Positions 42,125 to 50,605 are shown, counted from the first letter of the stretch. The stretch: DNA of 64,000 nt from Companilactobacillus ginsenosidimutans (GCF_001050475.1 NZ_CP012034.1:806001-870000), one strand, 5' to 3'. The notes: generated from the letters alone by a model not told the origin. Numbers and translations are program-made.

Positions 42125-42277
42125 CTAGCCCCCAATCTTTGAAAGCAATATGGCTTTAGTATCGCCACTAGCATACTTAATACCTTGACTATCTAAATAT
42201 GCTTTTATCTCGGCAACAGTAGAGTTCTCATCAACCGCCCTTGTAGTTGGTTCTACCGTTTTTTCTGGGCTAGACGC
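42125..42277 (-). CDS. Candidate +1 frameshift extension of the capsid protein (HeH/LEM-like)
   Basis: An open frame in +1 relative to the capsid gene runs 50 codons to TAG 42127-42125. It ends TVAEIKAYLDSQGIKYASGD plus TKAILLSKIGG, a helix-extension-helix (HeH/LEM/SAP-like) pattern, after a linker rich in Pro, Glu and Thr. No ATG, GTG or TTG exists in this frame before the domain. The capsid frame passes CCC AGC GTC TAG at 42281-42270; slipping forward one base on CCC (CCC to CCA) would join the two. +1 frameshifting of capsid genes has been reported for Listeria phage PSA. A decayed separate gene is the alternative. Confidence 0.5.
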   Translation of the reverse strand, partial: ASSPEKTVEPTTRAVDENSTVAEIKAYLDSQGIKYASGDTKAILLSKIGG

Positions 42278-43430
42278 TGGGAGTTGAAGCTTTTTGTGTT
42301 AAGAAGTAACCAGCTTTTTCATCAGCAACTTTAACGTCAAAACGTGTTGCAGCTTGCAAGTATTGACCAAAAATCTCATTGTCAACCCAACGTACTTGGA
42401 TATCTAATCTATCAGCCATGATGATTGCACGCTTGATATCACCGACCCAAGCATGTGCTTCTCCGGCTTTACCAAGTGCTGTATCTTCCACAACAGTAAC
42501 TGGGATACCTAGCAATCTAACTGGTGAGCCGTCTACGATTGGTTGTTGTAATAAGTATTGTCCGTTGCCGTCTTTCAATGTATCCAAGTAGTTATAGAAC
42601 GATTGACTGGCAATAATTACCTTTTGATATGCAGGGTCAAGATCAACGTTGATAATGTGTTTGATATCATCAACTGATTCACCTGCAACGTCTTTAGCTG
42701 TAAAGCTTTGTAGTGCAGTAGCGATAACAGAATTTGTTGTGTTGATTTTTTGTTCCTGTGCGTTTTGTGACACGATACCAAGCAAGTCAACAGCTGAATC
42801 AGCAATAGATTCGTTTGATACAGGAATAGCACCACGATATGTCTTAACTTCCCAGTTCACTGTTTCGAATTGTGGTTTTGCTAACTCTGGATTCTTAGCA
42901 AGTTCATCAACTGATACAAGTCCAGTAGTAGCACGCTTCAAAATAGGATATTTACCAGAAGCAGTATTGGCTTTAAAGTGTTGTACTAATTTTGATAAGT
43001 CAGTAACTGATTTAACTTCTGATTCTGGATTGTAAACAATGTCCTCTGGAATAGTTACGTCAGCATCTGGACTTGTTAAGCCATCACGGACAGCACCTTT
43101 AGTATGTAGATATGTATTCAATGCTGAACGGAGTTCTGTGTTTCCACGCTTGAGTGAACGTTCTGGTCCTTGTTCTTCGTCTGGCTTTGGTGCATCTTCT
43201 GGCTTGTCGTTTGCAACAGCCTTGTATGATGCAAGTGTTTCGTTTCCAGACTTGATTTCAATATTCAAATCTTTTACTTCTTTAGCTTTTGCATCAGCGT
43301 TTTTAATATCATCATCTGATGGTTTTTCAGCATCTAACAATGCTCTTGTTTCTTGTACTAATTTTGTTTTACGTTCTTGCATGTTTTCAATATTTGATTG
43401 CAATGAACGAATTTTTTCGTCGAGTGTCAT
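42270..43430 (-). CDS. Major capsid protein (HK97 family) with scaffold-like N-terminus
   Basis: 386 residues. Residues 1-100 are coiled coil (MTLDEKIRSLQSNIENMQER), the delta domain removed by the protease in HK97. The mature part starts near residue 100 and shows PIVDGSPVRLLGIPVTVVED, GDIKRAIIMADRLDIQVRW and AATRFDVKVADEKAGYFLTQ, typical of the HK97 fold. It forms the icosahedral shell. See the separate entry for the possible C-terminal extension. Confidence 0.93.
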   Translation of the reverse strand: MTLDEKIRSLQSNIENMQERKTKLVQETRALLDAEKPSDDDIKNADAKAKEVKDLNIEIKSGNETLASYKAVANDKPEDAPKPDEEQGPERSLKRGNTELRSALNTYLHTKGAVRDGLTSPDADVTIPEDIVYNPESEVKSVTDLSKLVQHFKANTASGKYPILKRATTGLVSVDELAKNPELAKPQFETVNWEVKTYRGAIPVSNESIADSAVDLLGIVSQNAQEQKINTTNSVIATALQSFTAKDVAGESVDDIKHIINVDLDPAYQKVIIASQSFYNYLDTLKDGNGQYLLQQPIVDGSPVRLLGIPVTVVEDTALGKAGEAHAWVGDIKRAIIMADRLDIQVRWVDNEIFGQYLQAATRFDVKVADEKAGYFLTQKASTPSV

Positions 43431-43478
43431 ATATGACCCCTTTCCGCCTACTTTTAGGCAATAAAAATAGCCATCCCA

Positions 43479-44111
43479 TTAATCTTGGATAGCTTCTTTA
43501 ATTTCTGAAATTTTTAACTCACGTAATAATTCATCACGTTTCTTGAGTAGTGGCAATTCTCTGATAGCCTTAACTTTCTCAAGTGACCTTGCACCAACGG
43601 ATACATTCGTATCTGAATATGCAGGTGTGGTAACTACTGACACATCATACAAGTGTGCAATGTTATTGATACGGCGTTCATAATCCACACCTTCGATATC
43701 ACTACGCTTCCAGGTGTCGGCTGTGTCGTCATCTGGCATATCAAATGCAAATGAGCATTGATTGATAATACCCGATCTAATGTTTTCTAGTACATCATGA
43801 GCAAGTGTTGTATCTGGGAGTGTGACTTTAAACCTTAATCCAACGTCATCAACATTCATTTCAAGATTAACGCCCGACCGCCCTAACACTTGAGATTGAT
43901 CGTGGTTAAAAGTAGCAACTACGTTAGACATGTCTGTGTTATCTAAACAACGTTTATCTAGAGTTTCCACAAAAACATTACCAAATCCCAATGGATTGGA
44001 GCGTTTATCGAATTTCAACGCATAGCCTTCAATCACATTGCTGTTTGTTTCTTCATCACTTCGTAACTCAACCTTAGATTGTATCGTTCTTAATTCCCGT
44101 GTTTGATTCAT
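43479..44111 (-). CDS. HK97-family prohead protease
   Basis: About 210 residues. VIEGYALKFDKRSNPLG is the family start, ATFNHDQSQVLGRS carries the catalytic histidine, and GIINQCSFAFDMP the serine (S in QCSF). It removes the capsid delta domain during maturation. ATG 44111 is chosen as it follows GGGGGTGAGGG; it overlaps the portal gene by 38 bases. Confidence 0.9.
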   Translation of the reverse strand: MNQTRELRTIQSKVELRSDEETNSNVIEGYALKFDKRSNPLGFGNVFVETLDKRCLDNTDMSNVVATFNHDQSQVLGRSGVNLEMNVDDVGLRFKVTLPDTTLAHDVLENIRSGIINQCSFAFDMPDDDTADTWKRSDIEGVDYERRINNIAHLYDVSVVTTPAYSDTNVSVGARSLEKVKAIRELPLLKKRDELLRELKISEIKEAIQD

Positions 44112-45324
44112 TTCCCTCACCCCCTTTCTGGTCTTGATATTGTTCTTTCTTATCAAGGAATACGGTATTCAATGAAGATTGATAACGATTCATATTAGGG
44201 TCATCAATAGGTTTCTTGCCTAACTCACGTCTACCTTCGTTGTTTGAGTAAATACCATTTTGCTGAAGGGTGGCAATATCCGCAACAGTCATGCCGATTT
44301 CCTTAGATATATCAAAATCAAAGTATCTATTGTGCCTATCCTCATCAGACAGCAGCTTGAGCATTAATTCTTGCTTAATAGGTGTTAAATAAAACGGTAG
44401 ATCGTACTTAACATATCCTTCTTGCAACTGCTTTACTGATTGGTTAGGCGAGTTAATGGCAAGCTTGAATGCGGGAATACGCAACGCCTTAGCAAGCTGA
44501 TTGGTTGTCCAGTTATTTGAATTGATTAAATTCAAAACGTTGGTATCAACTTCAATAGGCGTGTACTTCATTGTGGAATCAATGATTACTGGAGCATTGC
44601 CACCAGTAGACTGTGCATATTCAAAGTCTTCACGAATCTTCTTACGAGCTTTCTTGTTCAATCTCGAACCAGGTACTTCAAGGACGGCACTCTTCAATCC
44701 ACTCTTAAAGAACTTGGATAACGTATTAACTCCAGAACTTTGAAGATTCATCTCATCCTCCAACGATAAGAGTGGGGAGCGACCTAAAATAGTATCAGTT
44801 GAGAAAAATTTCATATGTATTACGTCTTCTGGCTTGCACTCAATCATTTTCCTTCCATCATCTGGAGTAAATTGATAAACATATTTAGCACCAGATGTAG
44901 TATTGATCTGATTGATGTTTGTTTGAGATGGAGCAAAGAATTCAAACTCAAGTGGCTTATGTGCTTGTGGTCCTCGCTTGCGTGGGTCACGTTTGATACG
45001 TGAATAAGCATTACCAGTAAGAATTGCATTAGCGACCATGGCAAACTTCCACGTGTAAGCAGAAATGATTTCACTACTCTTCTTATTCAATAAATAAGTA
45101 ACTTCATCATCTTCCACAAATGTATCATCTTTGTCTTCGAATTCCAGTATTGGAAAGCGAGCAACGTCACCAGCAATAATTGATACAGCTGTTAGAACGT
45201 CAGAATTCTTTAAAGCCCCAATACCTACAGTGCTTCCACGTGAGATACTTGGTAATATCCCATCACTTAAGTACTGACCTGCCCAGTCATCTGGGTTGGT
45301 GTTTAAACTTCTAAAAAAGGCCAT
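44074..45324 (-). CDS. Phage portal protein (HK97 family)
   Basis: 416 residues. Twelve copies form the DNA channel at one vertex. Markers include YTWKFAMVANAILTGNAYSRI, VIHMKFFSTDTILGRSPLLS and LRIPAFKLA. The C-terminal 20 residues are polar and overlap the protease start. AGGAGG-type ribosome binding site inside the preceding small gene. Confidence 0.93.
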   Translation of the reverse strand: MAFFRSLNTNPDDWAGQYLSDGILPSISRGSTVGIGALKNSDVLTAVSIIAGDVARFPILEFEDKDDTFVEDDEVTYLLNKKSSEIISAYTWKFAMVANAILTGNAYSRIKRDPRKRGPQAHKPLEFEFFAPSQTNINQINTTSGAKYVYQFTPDDGRKMIECKPEDVIHMKFFSTDTILGRSPLLSLEDEMNLQSSGVNTLSKFFKSGLKSAVLEVPGSRLNKKARKKIREDFEYAQSTGGNAPVIIDSTMKYTPIEVDTNVLNLINSNNWTTNQLAKALRIPAFKLAINSPNQSVKQLQEGYVKYDLPFYLTPIKQELMLKLLSDEDRHNRYFDFDISKEIGMTVADIATLQQNGIYSNNEGRRELGKKPIDDPNMNRYQSSLNTVFLDKKEQYQDQKGGEGNESNTGIKNDTI

Positions 45325-45328
45325 TTAT

Positions 45329-45505
45329 TTACCTCCTATCTGATAGGTATGCAATTACGATTAGTTCAATGCCGGATACTATCAAACCGGCAATCGTATT
45401 GATCTTGAAACCTGCAACAGCAAGCAACAAAAAACCACAGATTAGCAATATCTGTGGCACGTTTATTATTAACCAGTCAAATATGACCGATAATATATTT
45501 TTCAT
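45329..45505 (-). CDS. Small membrane protein between terminase and portal (DUF1056-like)
   Basis: 58 residues with two hydrophobic segments (VPQILLICGFLLLAVAGF and AGLIVSGIELIVIAYL) and a basic end SDRR. AGGTGA lies a few bases before ATG 45505. A short gene of this type often occupies this slot in lactic phages (DUF1056). Its function is unknown. Confidence 0.72.
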   Translation of the reverse strand: MKNILSVIFDWLIINVPQILLICGFLLLAVAGFKINTIAGLIVSGIELIVIAYLSDRR

Positions 45506-45513
45506 ATAATCAC

Positions 45514-47223
45514 CTAAAATCCAAAATCATCAGACATAATATAATCATCCGTTAAAAAGTTCTCAATATTCTCGGTAAAACAGATAGCGTAAGCATCAAG
45601 CAATGCATCAAGCGCATCAATTTTATTACTGTACTTATTCTTGTCGATTCTTACACCATTGTTGTCAGTCATGGTAACAGCGTTGTTGGCAGCATTCGTT
45701 AAAATCTCATTGCCAGAATGTTTTATCTTGCCTTCCAGAACGTCATCTCTGAATTGCTTTGTTGGCATTGAGAGTGTCATTGTCCCCTGCCTAATCGTTA
45801 TCTGTTCCCATTCGGGGTGGTTCTTTTCGATAAGTGTTAACAGTGGTCCATATTGGTAAGGGTCATACATGATACCTTGTACTTGAATATCGTTACTTTC
45901 AATGAAGTTATCCAACCATTCGTAAACACGTTCGTTATCGATTACACCAGATTCAAGTGTGGTGATCTCGCATTCACCTTTTTCTTCCACACGTCTGTAG
46001 TCCATACGGTCACGTTTGATTTTTGCATCAAGTCCGTACTTCGTTCCAACAAATGAATAGTTGTCAGAATACCAAACGCCCTCAACTGGATACATCCACG
46101 AGATGGCATACAAGTCAGAACTCTTACCAACGTCTACACCAAACCAAACACGCTGGCCATTAATAGGTGGCATTTCGTCCGCTGCGGCGTTTTTCCAACT
46201 TTCAATATCAATATATGAATTCTCTTCTGCTTGCCTCCACATGTTGAAATTCTTGACCAGAACGGCATTCTTTTCACCAGTTTGCTTGGCTACTTCCCAA
46301 CGCTTACTCAAGTATTCTGTAAGCTTGCCACTGACTGACTTAACTTCTAACAGTGGATTGCTTTTTATCCACGTGGACTTGTCTTCGATCTCATCAATAG
46401 ATTCTTGTTCAGCCACAAATGCAAAATACTGGTCATCTTCTATCTCACCTTTAAGGATTTCCTTAGCACGTGGATATTCCACAGTGAACATAGGAGCGTT
46501 CATATTAAAGTTAGCTGTAGATATAATCACTATCAACGGATTATCCAGCTGACCTTGACCAGATTCAAGCAGTTCCATCATCTCTGATGTTTTACTTGCT
46601 CCGTATTCGTCTAGTACTCCCAGATATGGTTCAAAACCATCAGTCGCCCCCGTATCACGAGAGAGCGGACGTACATAAGAATCATCATCAAGGTTAACAA
46701 GTAGCTCTCTAACTCGCTTAGTAGAACTCTTGACGTCTGGATACTTAGCACGTAACTGATCTAACTGTTTACGAGCCATCTCAAATGCAATTTTGGCTTG
46801 TTCTTTGTCGTTAGCAGTACAGAATATTTGTCTTGAACGTGCAGGATTCTTACCAAACAAGAATTCATAAAGGATAATACCCGCAATTAGCAGTGTTTTA
46901 CCTTGTTTTCTAGCCATGGAAACAAAAACCTTATGATATCTACGCAAGTCATGGTTGTCTTTACGTACCCAGCCATAGATAGATTCGATAATAAACTTCT
47001 GAAAACCTGCTAGTTTGTGGTTATCGCCCTTAGGGTCGGGCAGCATTTCGATAAATCTGACTGCTTTTTGTGCTTTTTTCTTGTCAAATACGTATGGGAA
47101 GTCACTACTTTCGGACTTTTTCACGTCTTTTTCATGCCTTTTAACTGCATTTAATACGGACTTACATGAGAGAATATCACCGTTTAGTATTTGTTCAACA
47201 TAATCTTCAAATGTTTCTACCAA
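45514..47223 (-). CDS. terL: Terminase large subunit
   Basis: 569 residues. The packaging motor. ATPase: FVSMARKQGKTLLIAG is the Walker A variant near residue 104, and YLGVLDEYGASK the Walker B. Nuclease: VWFGVDVGKSSDLYA near 355 begins the RNase H-like domain with its acidic metal ligands. It belongs to the P27/HK97-like cos class. It starts 12 bases after the small subunit. Confidence 0.95.
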   Translation of the reverse strand: MVETFEDYVEQILNGDILSCKSVLNAVKRHEKDVKKSESSDFPYVFDKKKAQKAVRFIEMLPDPKGDNHKLAGFQKFIIESIYGWVRKDNHDLRRYHKVFVSMARKQGKTLLIAGIILYEFLFGKNPARSRQIFCTANDKEQAKIAFEMARKQLDQLRAKYPDVKSSTKRVRELLVNLDDDSYVRPLSRDTGATDGFEPYLGVLDEYGASKTSEMMELLESGQGQLDNPLIVIISTANFNMNAPMFTVEYPRAKEILKGEIEDDQYFAFVAEQESIDEIEDKSTWIKSNPLLEVKSVSGKLTEYLSKRWEVAKQTGEKNAVLVKNFNMWRQAEENSYIDIESWKNAAADEMPPINGQRVWFGVDVGKSSDLYAISWMYPVEGVWYSDNYSFVGTKYGLDAKIKRDRMDYRRVEEKGECEITTLESGVIDNERVYEWLDNFIESNDIQVQGIMYDPYQYGPLLTLIEKNHPEWEQITIRQGTMTLSMPTKQFRDDVLEGKIKHSGNEILTNAANNAVTMTDNNGVRIDKNKYSNKIDALDALLDAYAICFTENIENFLTDDYIMSDDFGF

Positions 47224-47235
47224 CTGGCATCCCTC

Positions 47236-47688
47236 CTATCCAAATATTTCTTTCAAATTGTTCTGTTTCTTGGTGTCTTTTGGTATGTTCAATCTCATTC
47301 TAGAATCAATAGTTAATCCAATTTCAGACGCTGCGGAACGAATGTTTTTTGATATCTTATCTAGTGCATTAATCAACGTGATACGATCTTTCATGTCATC
47401 CGCACCATCAAGTGCCCTATTGATCTCATCAAACTGCTGATACCAAACACAATATTGTTCTACCATAGCCCTATCCACAGCTCTTATAGGAAGGTTACGC
47501 AGGTCTGGTACGATTCTCTTCCATTCTGCTTTAGCAACTCCAGATAGCCGTTTTGGGGGTGTAGGTTGTAACATCTTATAACCATCGGAAGCCAACACTT
47601 CGGCATTGTATTTGGCTTCTTGTTGTTGCTTAGTTAGATTAGCTTTTGATTGTTCTAATAGCCTATATCTTCCACCTTTACCAGCCAT
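47236..47688 (-). CDS. terS: Terminase small subunit (P27 family)
   Basis: About 150 residues. PPKRLSGVAKAEWKRIVPDL and AVDRAMVEQYCVWY are the P27 family signature. It recognises the packaging site. ATG 47688 follows AAAGGAGTG; an upstream in-frame GTG overlaps that signal. The sequence just upstream (47700-47956) is the candidate cos region. Confidence 0.9.
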   Translation of the reverse strand: MAGKGGRYRLLEQSKANLTKQQQEAKYNAEVLASDGYKMLQPTPPKRLSGVAKAEWKRIVPDLRNLPIRAVDRAMVEQYCVWYQQFDEINRALDGADDMKDRITLINALDKISKNIRSAASEIGLTIDSRMRLNIPKDTKKQNNLKEIFG

Positions 47689-47699
47689 AAGCATCACTC

Positions 47700-47956
47700 C
47701 TTTCTGTTAGTCCCCACTTTTGGCAATATATGGGGTTTAGTCCCCACTTTAAAAGCTTATTAAATAGAATTTCGCTCGCAAAAAAGGGAGCGTGTGTTCA
47801 ATCGTGCCCCAGATCTTCACCCCCGATTTTTTTGGTGGGGGTAGGTCTACCTACTCTACCATAGGGTACAGAGATTTACGGCGATATTTTTTTCTGTTTG
47901 AAAAATCAATAAAATAAAATTGTCTGAAATTGCATTGCACAAACAATAAATTATTT
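47700..47956. other. Candidate cos region
   Basis: A 257-base gap between the HNH and terS genes. TTAGTCCCCACTTT occurs twice exactly (47707-47720, 47737-47750), and CACCCCCGA with GGTGGGGGTAGG frames a T tract at 47819-47846. HNH-cos-terS-terL order is usual in HK97-like cos phages. No overhang can be assigned. Confidence 0.5.
47707..47750. repeat. Direct repeat TTAGTCCCCACTTT (two copies)
   Basis: Two identical 14-mers 30 bases apart, immediately upstream of terS. Repeats near cos often bind the small terminase. Confidence 0.7.
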
Positions 47957-48862
47957 TTATTTTTTTCTTTTTTTTGTTTTTATCAATTTATAATCATCAA
48001 ACAATCCTTCATCATCTAATCTATCTATCTTGTCCATAGTAGTAGACATACTGTCCGTGTACCGTCCGACTGTCTTCAATCTTCTTGTACATTCTTCTCT
48101 TGTTGTATCAAGTCTTAAGTACTCAACATCATATCCAGTTGTGACTAACAAGTTCTTCAGTCTTTCGTCTGGGAAGGTTCTTAATATCCACACATTATTA
48201 AACGTACGCTCTGTCCTTAACTTGCGTAGTATCATCTCGTAAATGAGTTCAACATATTCATAGATGTCTACGTTGGACTGATGAAGTCTAGACTTGATGT
48301 TGGATAGTTTGTCTTGATTGTTTGACTGATTGTCATTGTCTGAATAAATTGATTCAATTAAATTTCCATTTAACGAACTCATTAACAAATCATAATCAAA
48401 TACTAGATCGTGACTAGTATCCACTTTACTGGCTACGTAGCTAGCCATACCGCTCCCAGGGTATCCTGATATAACGTGTACCTTCATGGCTCGTTGTACT
48501 CCTTTGTGTCTCTTAGTCCATTCTCTTTTAGTCTTGAGTTGATGACACTTCTTACATAATGTTTCTAAGTTGTCAACGTCATATCTGTTTGACCAATCAT
48601 CTTCTGATGGAACAATATGATCAACTAGATAACCTTTATTGCCACATCTCACACATAGGTCAAGGTCTCTGGTCATGGCTTCAGCTCTCACCTTTTGCCA
48701 CTGGGTACTATGGTAAAACTTAAGGTAGTCTGGTTTCTCAACGGCACGCCTTCGATTATATTGCTTGTCGTATTCAGAACGGGACACCTCATCAAAATCA
48801 ACCAGTACCCGTTTTCCATTTTTAAATATTAGCTTCTTTGGTTTGCTGATACTGGTCACCAC
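47957..48862 (-). CDS. HNH endonuclease fused to a P-loop domain
   Basis: 301 residues. Residues about 48-115 are an HNH nuclease: FYHSTQWQKVRAEAM, CVRC and CKKC zinc pairs, LVDHIVP and NLETLCKKCH. HNH proteins next to cos work with TerL in packaging in HK97-like phages. From about 127 a second domain begins, VHVISGYPGSGMASYVASK, which looks like a kinase P-loop but has Met where the Walker A Lys should be. It ends with a basic KTKKRKK. The start is probably GTG at 48862 or 48859 (two GTG in a row, after TTTTAGG); this is uncertain. Confidence 0.82.
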   Translation of the reverse strand: MVTSISKPKKLIFKNGKRVLVDFDEVSRSEYDKQYNRRRAVEKPDYLKFYHSTQWQKVRAEAMTRDLDLCVRCGNKGYLVDHIVPSEDDWSNRYDVDNLETLCKKCHQLKTKREWTKRHKGVQRAMKVHVISGYPGSGMASYVASKVDTSHDLVFDYDLLMSSLNGNLIESIYSDNDNQSNNQDKLSNIKSRLHQSNVDIYEYVELIYEMILRKLRTERTFNNVWILRTFPDERLKNLLVTTGYDVEYLRLDTTREECTRRLKTVGRYTDSMSTTMDKIDRLDDEGLFDDYKLIKTKKRKK

Positions 48863-48865
48863 CTA

Positions 48866-48895
48866 AAATAAAAAGTCACCCCGTTTAGAGTGACT
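48866..48895 (-). terminator. Terminator after the tRNA-like elements
   Basis: AGTCAC pairs with GTGACT around a 10-base loop, followed by TTTTTATTTTA on the minus strand. It lies between tRNA-like element 1 and the HNH gene. Confidence 0.65.
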
Positions 48896-48905
48896 TAGTT
48901 AATAT

Positions 48906-48973
48906 TGGGATGGCAGGAATCGAACCTGCATACTTGCTAGCGTATAGTATATCCACACCACTGGATACATCCC
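48906..48973 (-). ncRNA. tRNA-like element 1 (degenerate cloverleaf)
   Basis: 68 bases. The acceptor-like GGGATG pairs with CATCCC plus A. A D-like arm is TATCC-AGTGGTGT-GGATA, a middle stem TACT/AGTA has an 11-base loop, and the T arm is GCAGG-TTCGATT-CCTGC. The anticodon loop is too long for a normal tRNA. An upstream CATCCC (48988-48993 region) could compete for GGGATG. Confidence 0.55.
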
Positions 48974-49028
48974 ACCGAGGAGGATTATATGAATAAGGGA
49001 TGGATACACTCCCGGTATGTATATCCAA

Positions 49029-49104
49029 TGAGGATCAGTGGAATCGAACCACTGTCGTACGCCAGTATCCCCACAATGCCACGCCGTTATCATAAGCAGG
49101 CATT
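49029..49104 (-). ncRNA. tRNA-like element 2 (T arm with conserved upstream hairpin)
   Basis: Leftward: an AATGCC/GGCATT hairpin whose interior holds CTTATGATAACGG, then TGGGGAT, TACTGGCG, the T arm CAGTGG-TTCGATT-CCACTG overlapping it, and ATCCTCA, which can pair with TGGGGAT. No D arm or anticodon arm. It shares CTTATGATAACGG and TACTGGCG with element 3. Confidence 0.5.
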
Positions 49105-49240
49105 AATAGCGTTGAGCTAGATTTTAACGTGTTTACTCATCTACGAATTTTTGTTGTTGTCTGTTTAAACTCAATTTTTACCACCTCCGTTCATTTTTGT
49201 TTTGTGCAACAAAATAGCCACCCAATAATATGAGTGGCGT

Positions 49241-50266
49241 TTAATGGTGTATATACTTTAGCAATAATTCTGTTTTTCGTGAATTGCCCGGAGTTGAAAT
49301 AAAATTCTGTTTCTTACCGAGTTCACACGCTATCTCGGTATTAGGTAGGACAGTATACTCTGAAATATATATTTGGTTCGTTGGTAACTGATTCAACCAA
49401 TTATCAAAATCATCATTATTAAACTCGCCATATGATTGCTTAGTATTAATATATGGCGGGTCGCAATACACGATGTCATCTGGTTTGATATTCAATTCAT
49501 GATAGTCACACGAGGAGTATTCTATTCGCTCTAATTGTTGTAGTCGTTGTAGCTGTTCTAATTGTTGTAGTCGTGCTAAGTGCTGTAGTCGTTGTAGTCG
49601 TTCTAATTGTTTTAGTTGTGCTAAGTGCTGTAGTCGTTGTAGTCGTTCTAATTGTTTTAGTTGTGCTAAGTGCTGTAGTCGTTGTAGTCGTTCTAATTGT
49701 TTTAGTTGTTCTAATTGATTATTATGTTTCAACGAGTCTTTATGATGTCTAATCCACTTGTGAAAATAAGCATATTTTTCTTGAATAGTAGAAAGTTCTT
49801 TGGCTTCTGCATATATGTTATCTAAAAAAGTCCCAGAGTTACCAAAAAATAGTGCCTTGGTAGCCTGCAATTTTTCGGCCTCATTTTTTTCACTCCAAAG
49901 GTAATCGTGCATATTATTACCAAAAGAATAACAAATAAGTATCAGCGTCCTTTCTACTGATATTGGTTTATTATCGCGCCAATCTAAAAAATCATCTCGT
50001 GTGATATAAACATAATCTAAAAAATTAAGCTTTGAATCCCCCAAGAGCAAGTCTTTTAGTAGCTCAACAACGTATTTTCTACGATCATTGTACAAAACCA
50101 AATCATATTTATTGGAGGATGCAGCGTGTAATGACATGGAGCCGCCACCCCCAAAAACGTCAACGAAGCGTTTGCCGTTAGGCAATATGTTCATTATTTT
50201 TTCCGCTACTTGACTTTTATTGCCAGTATAAGGAAGCCCTCGTTTCCACCTATCAATGTTTTTCAT
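49241..50266 (-). CDS. DNA adenine methylase (D12 class) with a leucine-rich repeat insert
   Basis: About 341 residues. The start KRGLPYTGNKSQVAEKI and FVDVFGGGGSMSLHA are motif I (SAM binding); DDIVYCDPPYINTKQSYG is motif IV, the catalytic DPPY. Between them, residues about 180-250 are an insert in which Leu comes every third residue, encoded partly by three identical 45-bp repeats. ATG 50266 follows AAGGATGG at the right distance. It probably methylates adenine in phage DNA against host restriction. Target site unknown. Confidence 0.88.
   Translation of the reverse strand: MKNIDRWKRGLPYTGNKSQVAEKIMNILPNGKRFVDVFGGGGSMSLHAASSNKYDLVLYNDRRKYVVELLKDLLLGDSKLNFLDYVYITRDDFLDWRDNKPISVERTLILICYSFGNNMHDYLWSEKNEAEKLQATKALFFGNSGTFLDNIYAEAKELSTIQEKYAYFHKWIRHHKDSLKHNNQLEQLKQLERLQRLQHLAQLKQLERLQRLQHLAQLKQLERLQRLQHLARLQQLEQLQRLQQLERIEYSSCDYHELNIKPDDIVYCDPPYINTKQSYGEFNNDDFDNWLNQLPTNQIYISEYTVLPNTEIACELGKKQNFISTPGNSRKTELLLKYIHH
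49573..49707 (-). repeat. Three exact 45-bp tandem repeats in the methylase gene
   Basis: Copies at 49573-49617, 49618-49662 and 49663-49707 are identical. Partial copies extend the region to 49527-49720. Each adds 15 residues (HLAQLKQLERLQRLQ), so gain or loss of a unit keeps the frame. Confidence 0.92.
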
Positions 50267-50291
50267 TAAATCCATCCTTTTTTTATGCAAC

Positions 50292-50323
50292 AAAAAAAGC
50301 ACCCCGTTATTAACGGAATGCTT
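50292..50323 (-). terminator. Terminator between tRNA-like element 3 and the methylase gene
   Basis: AAGCA-TTCCGTT and AACGGGG-TGCTT form an interrupted stem followed by seven T on the minus strand. Confidence 0.72.
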
Positions 50324-50362
50324 AATGCAACAAATAATTTGAAAGGGTCAATTAAGACCTAT

Positions 50363-50483
50363 GCGAGCCTCGGGAATCGAACCCGAGCATAGAAATGTGA
50401 TAAGAAAAAAGGTATTGGTATTTTTGGGAGGAAACCGCCAGTACTCGCCTAATAAAAACAGTGACCGTTATCATAAGTCACTG
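50363..50483 (-). ncRNA. tRNA-like element 3 (T arm with conserved upstream hairpin)
   Basis: Leftward: a perfect CAGTGAC/GTCACTG hairpin with loop TTATGATAACG, then GCGAGT, TACTGGCG, about 50 bases, T arm CTCGGG-TTCGATT-CCCGAG, and GCTCGC that pairs with GCGAGT. The order matches element 2. The 13-mer CCGTTATCATAAG (plus strand) is identical in both. Confidence 0.5.
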
Positions 50484-50605
50484 CGTGAAACTTGTCTTTT
50501 TTTAAAGGTCGTTCTGCAGTTAGAGACAGGCTGTCTTTGTGTTATAAATTATTTTCTTTCAAATTTTTCTATACTATCAATTTACCCCATTGACAAGGTA
50601 GAAAA

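Noticed and set aside
48906..48973. Functional tRNA with GCT anticodon
   Set aside because: The best middle stem leaves an 11-base loop, lacks T33 in the seven-base reading, and has no variable loop; called tRNA-like instead.
49527..49720. CRISPR array
   Set aside because: The repeats are contiguous, without spacers, and in frame with the methylase gene. No CRISPR array was seen elsewhere.
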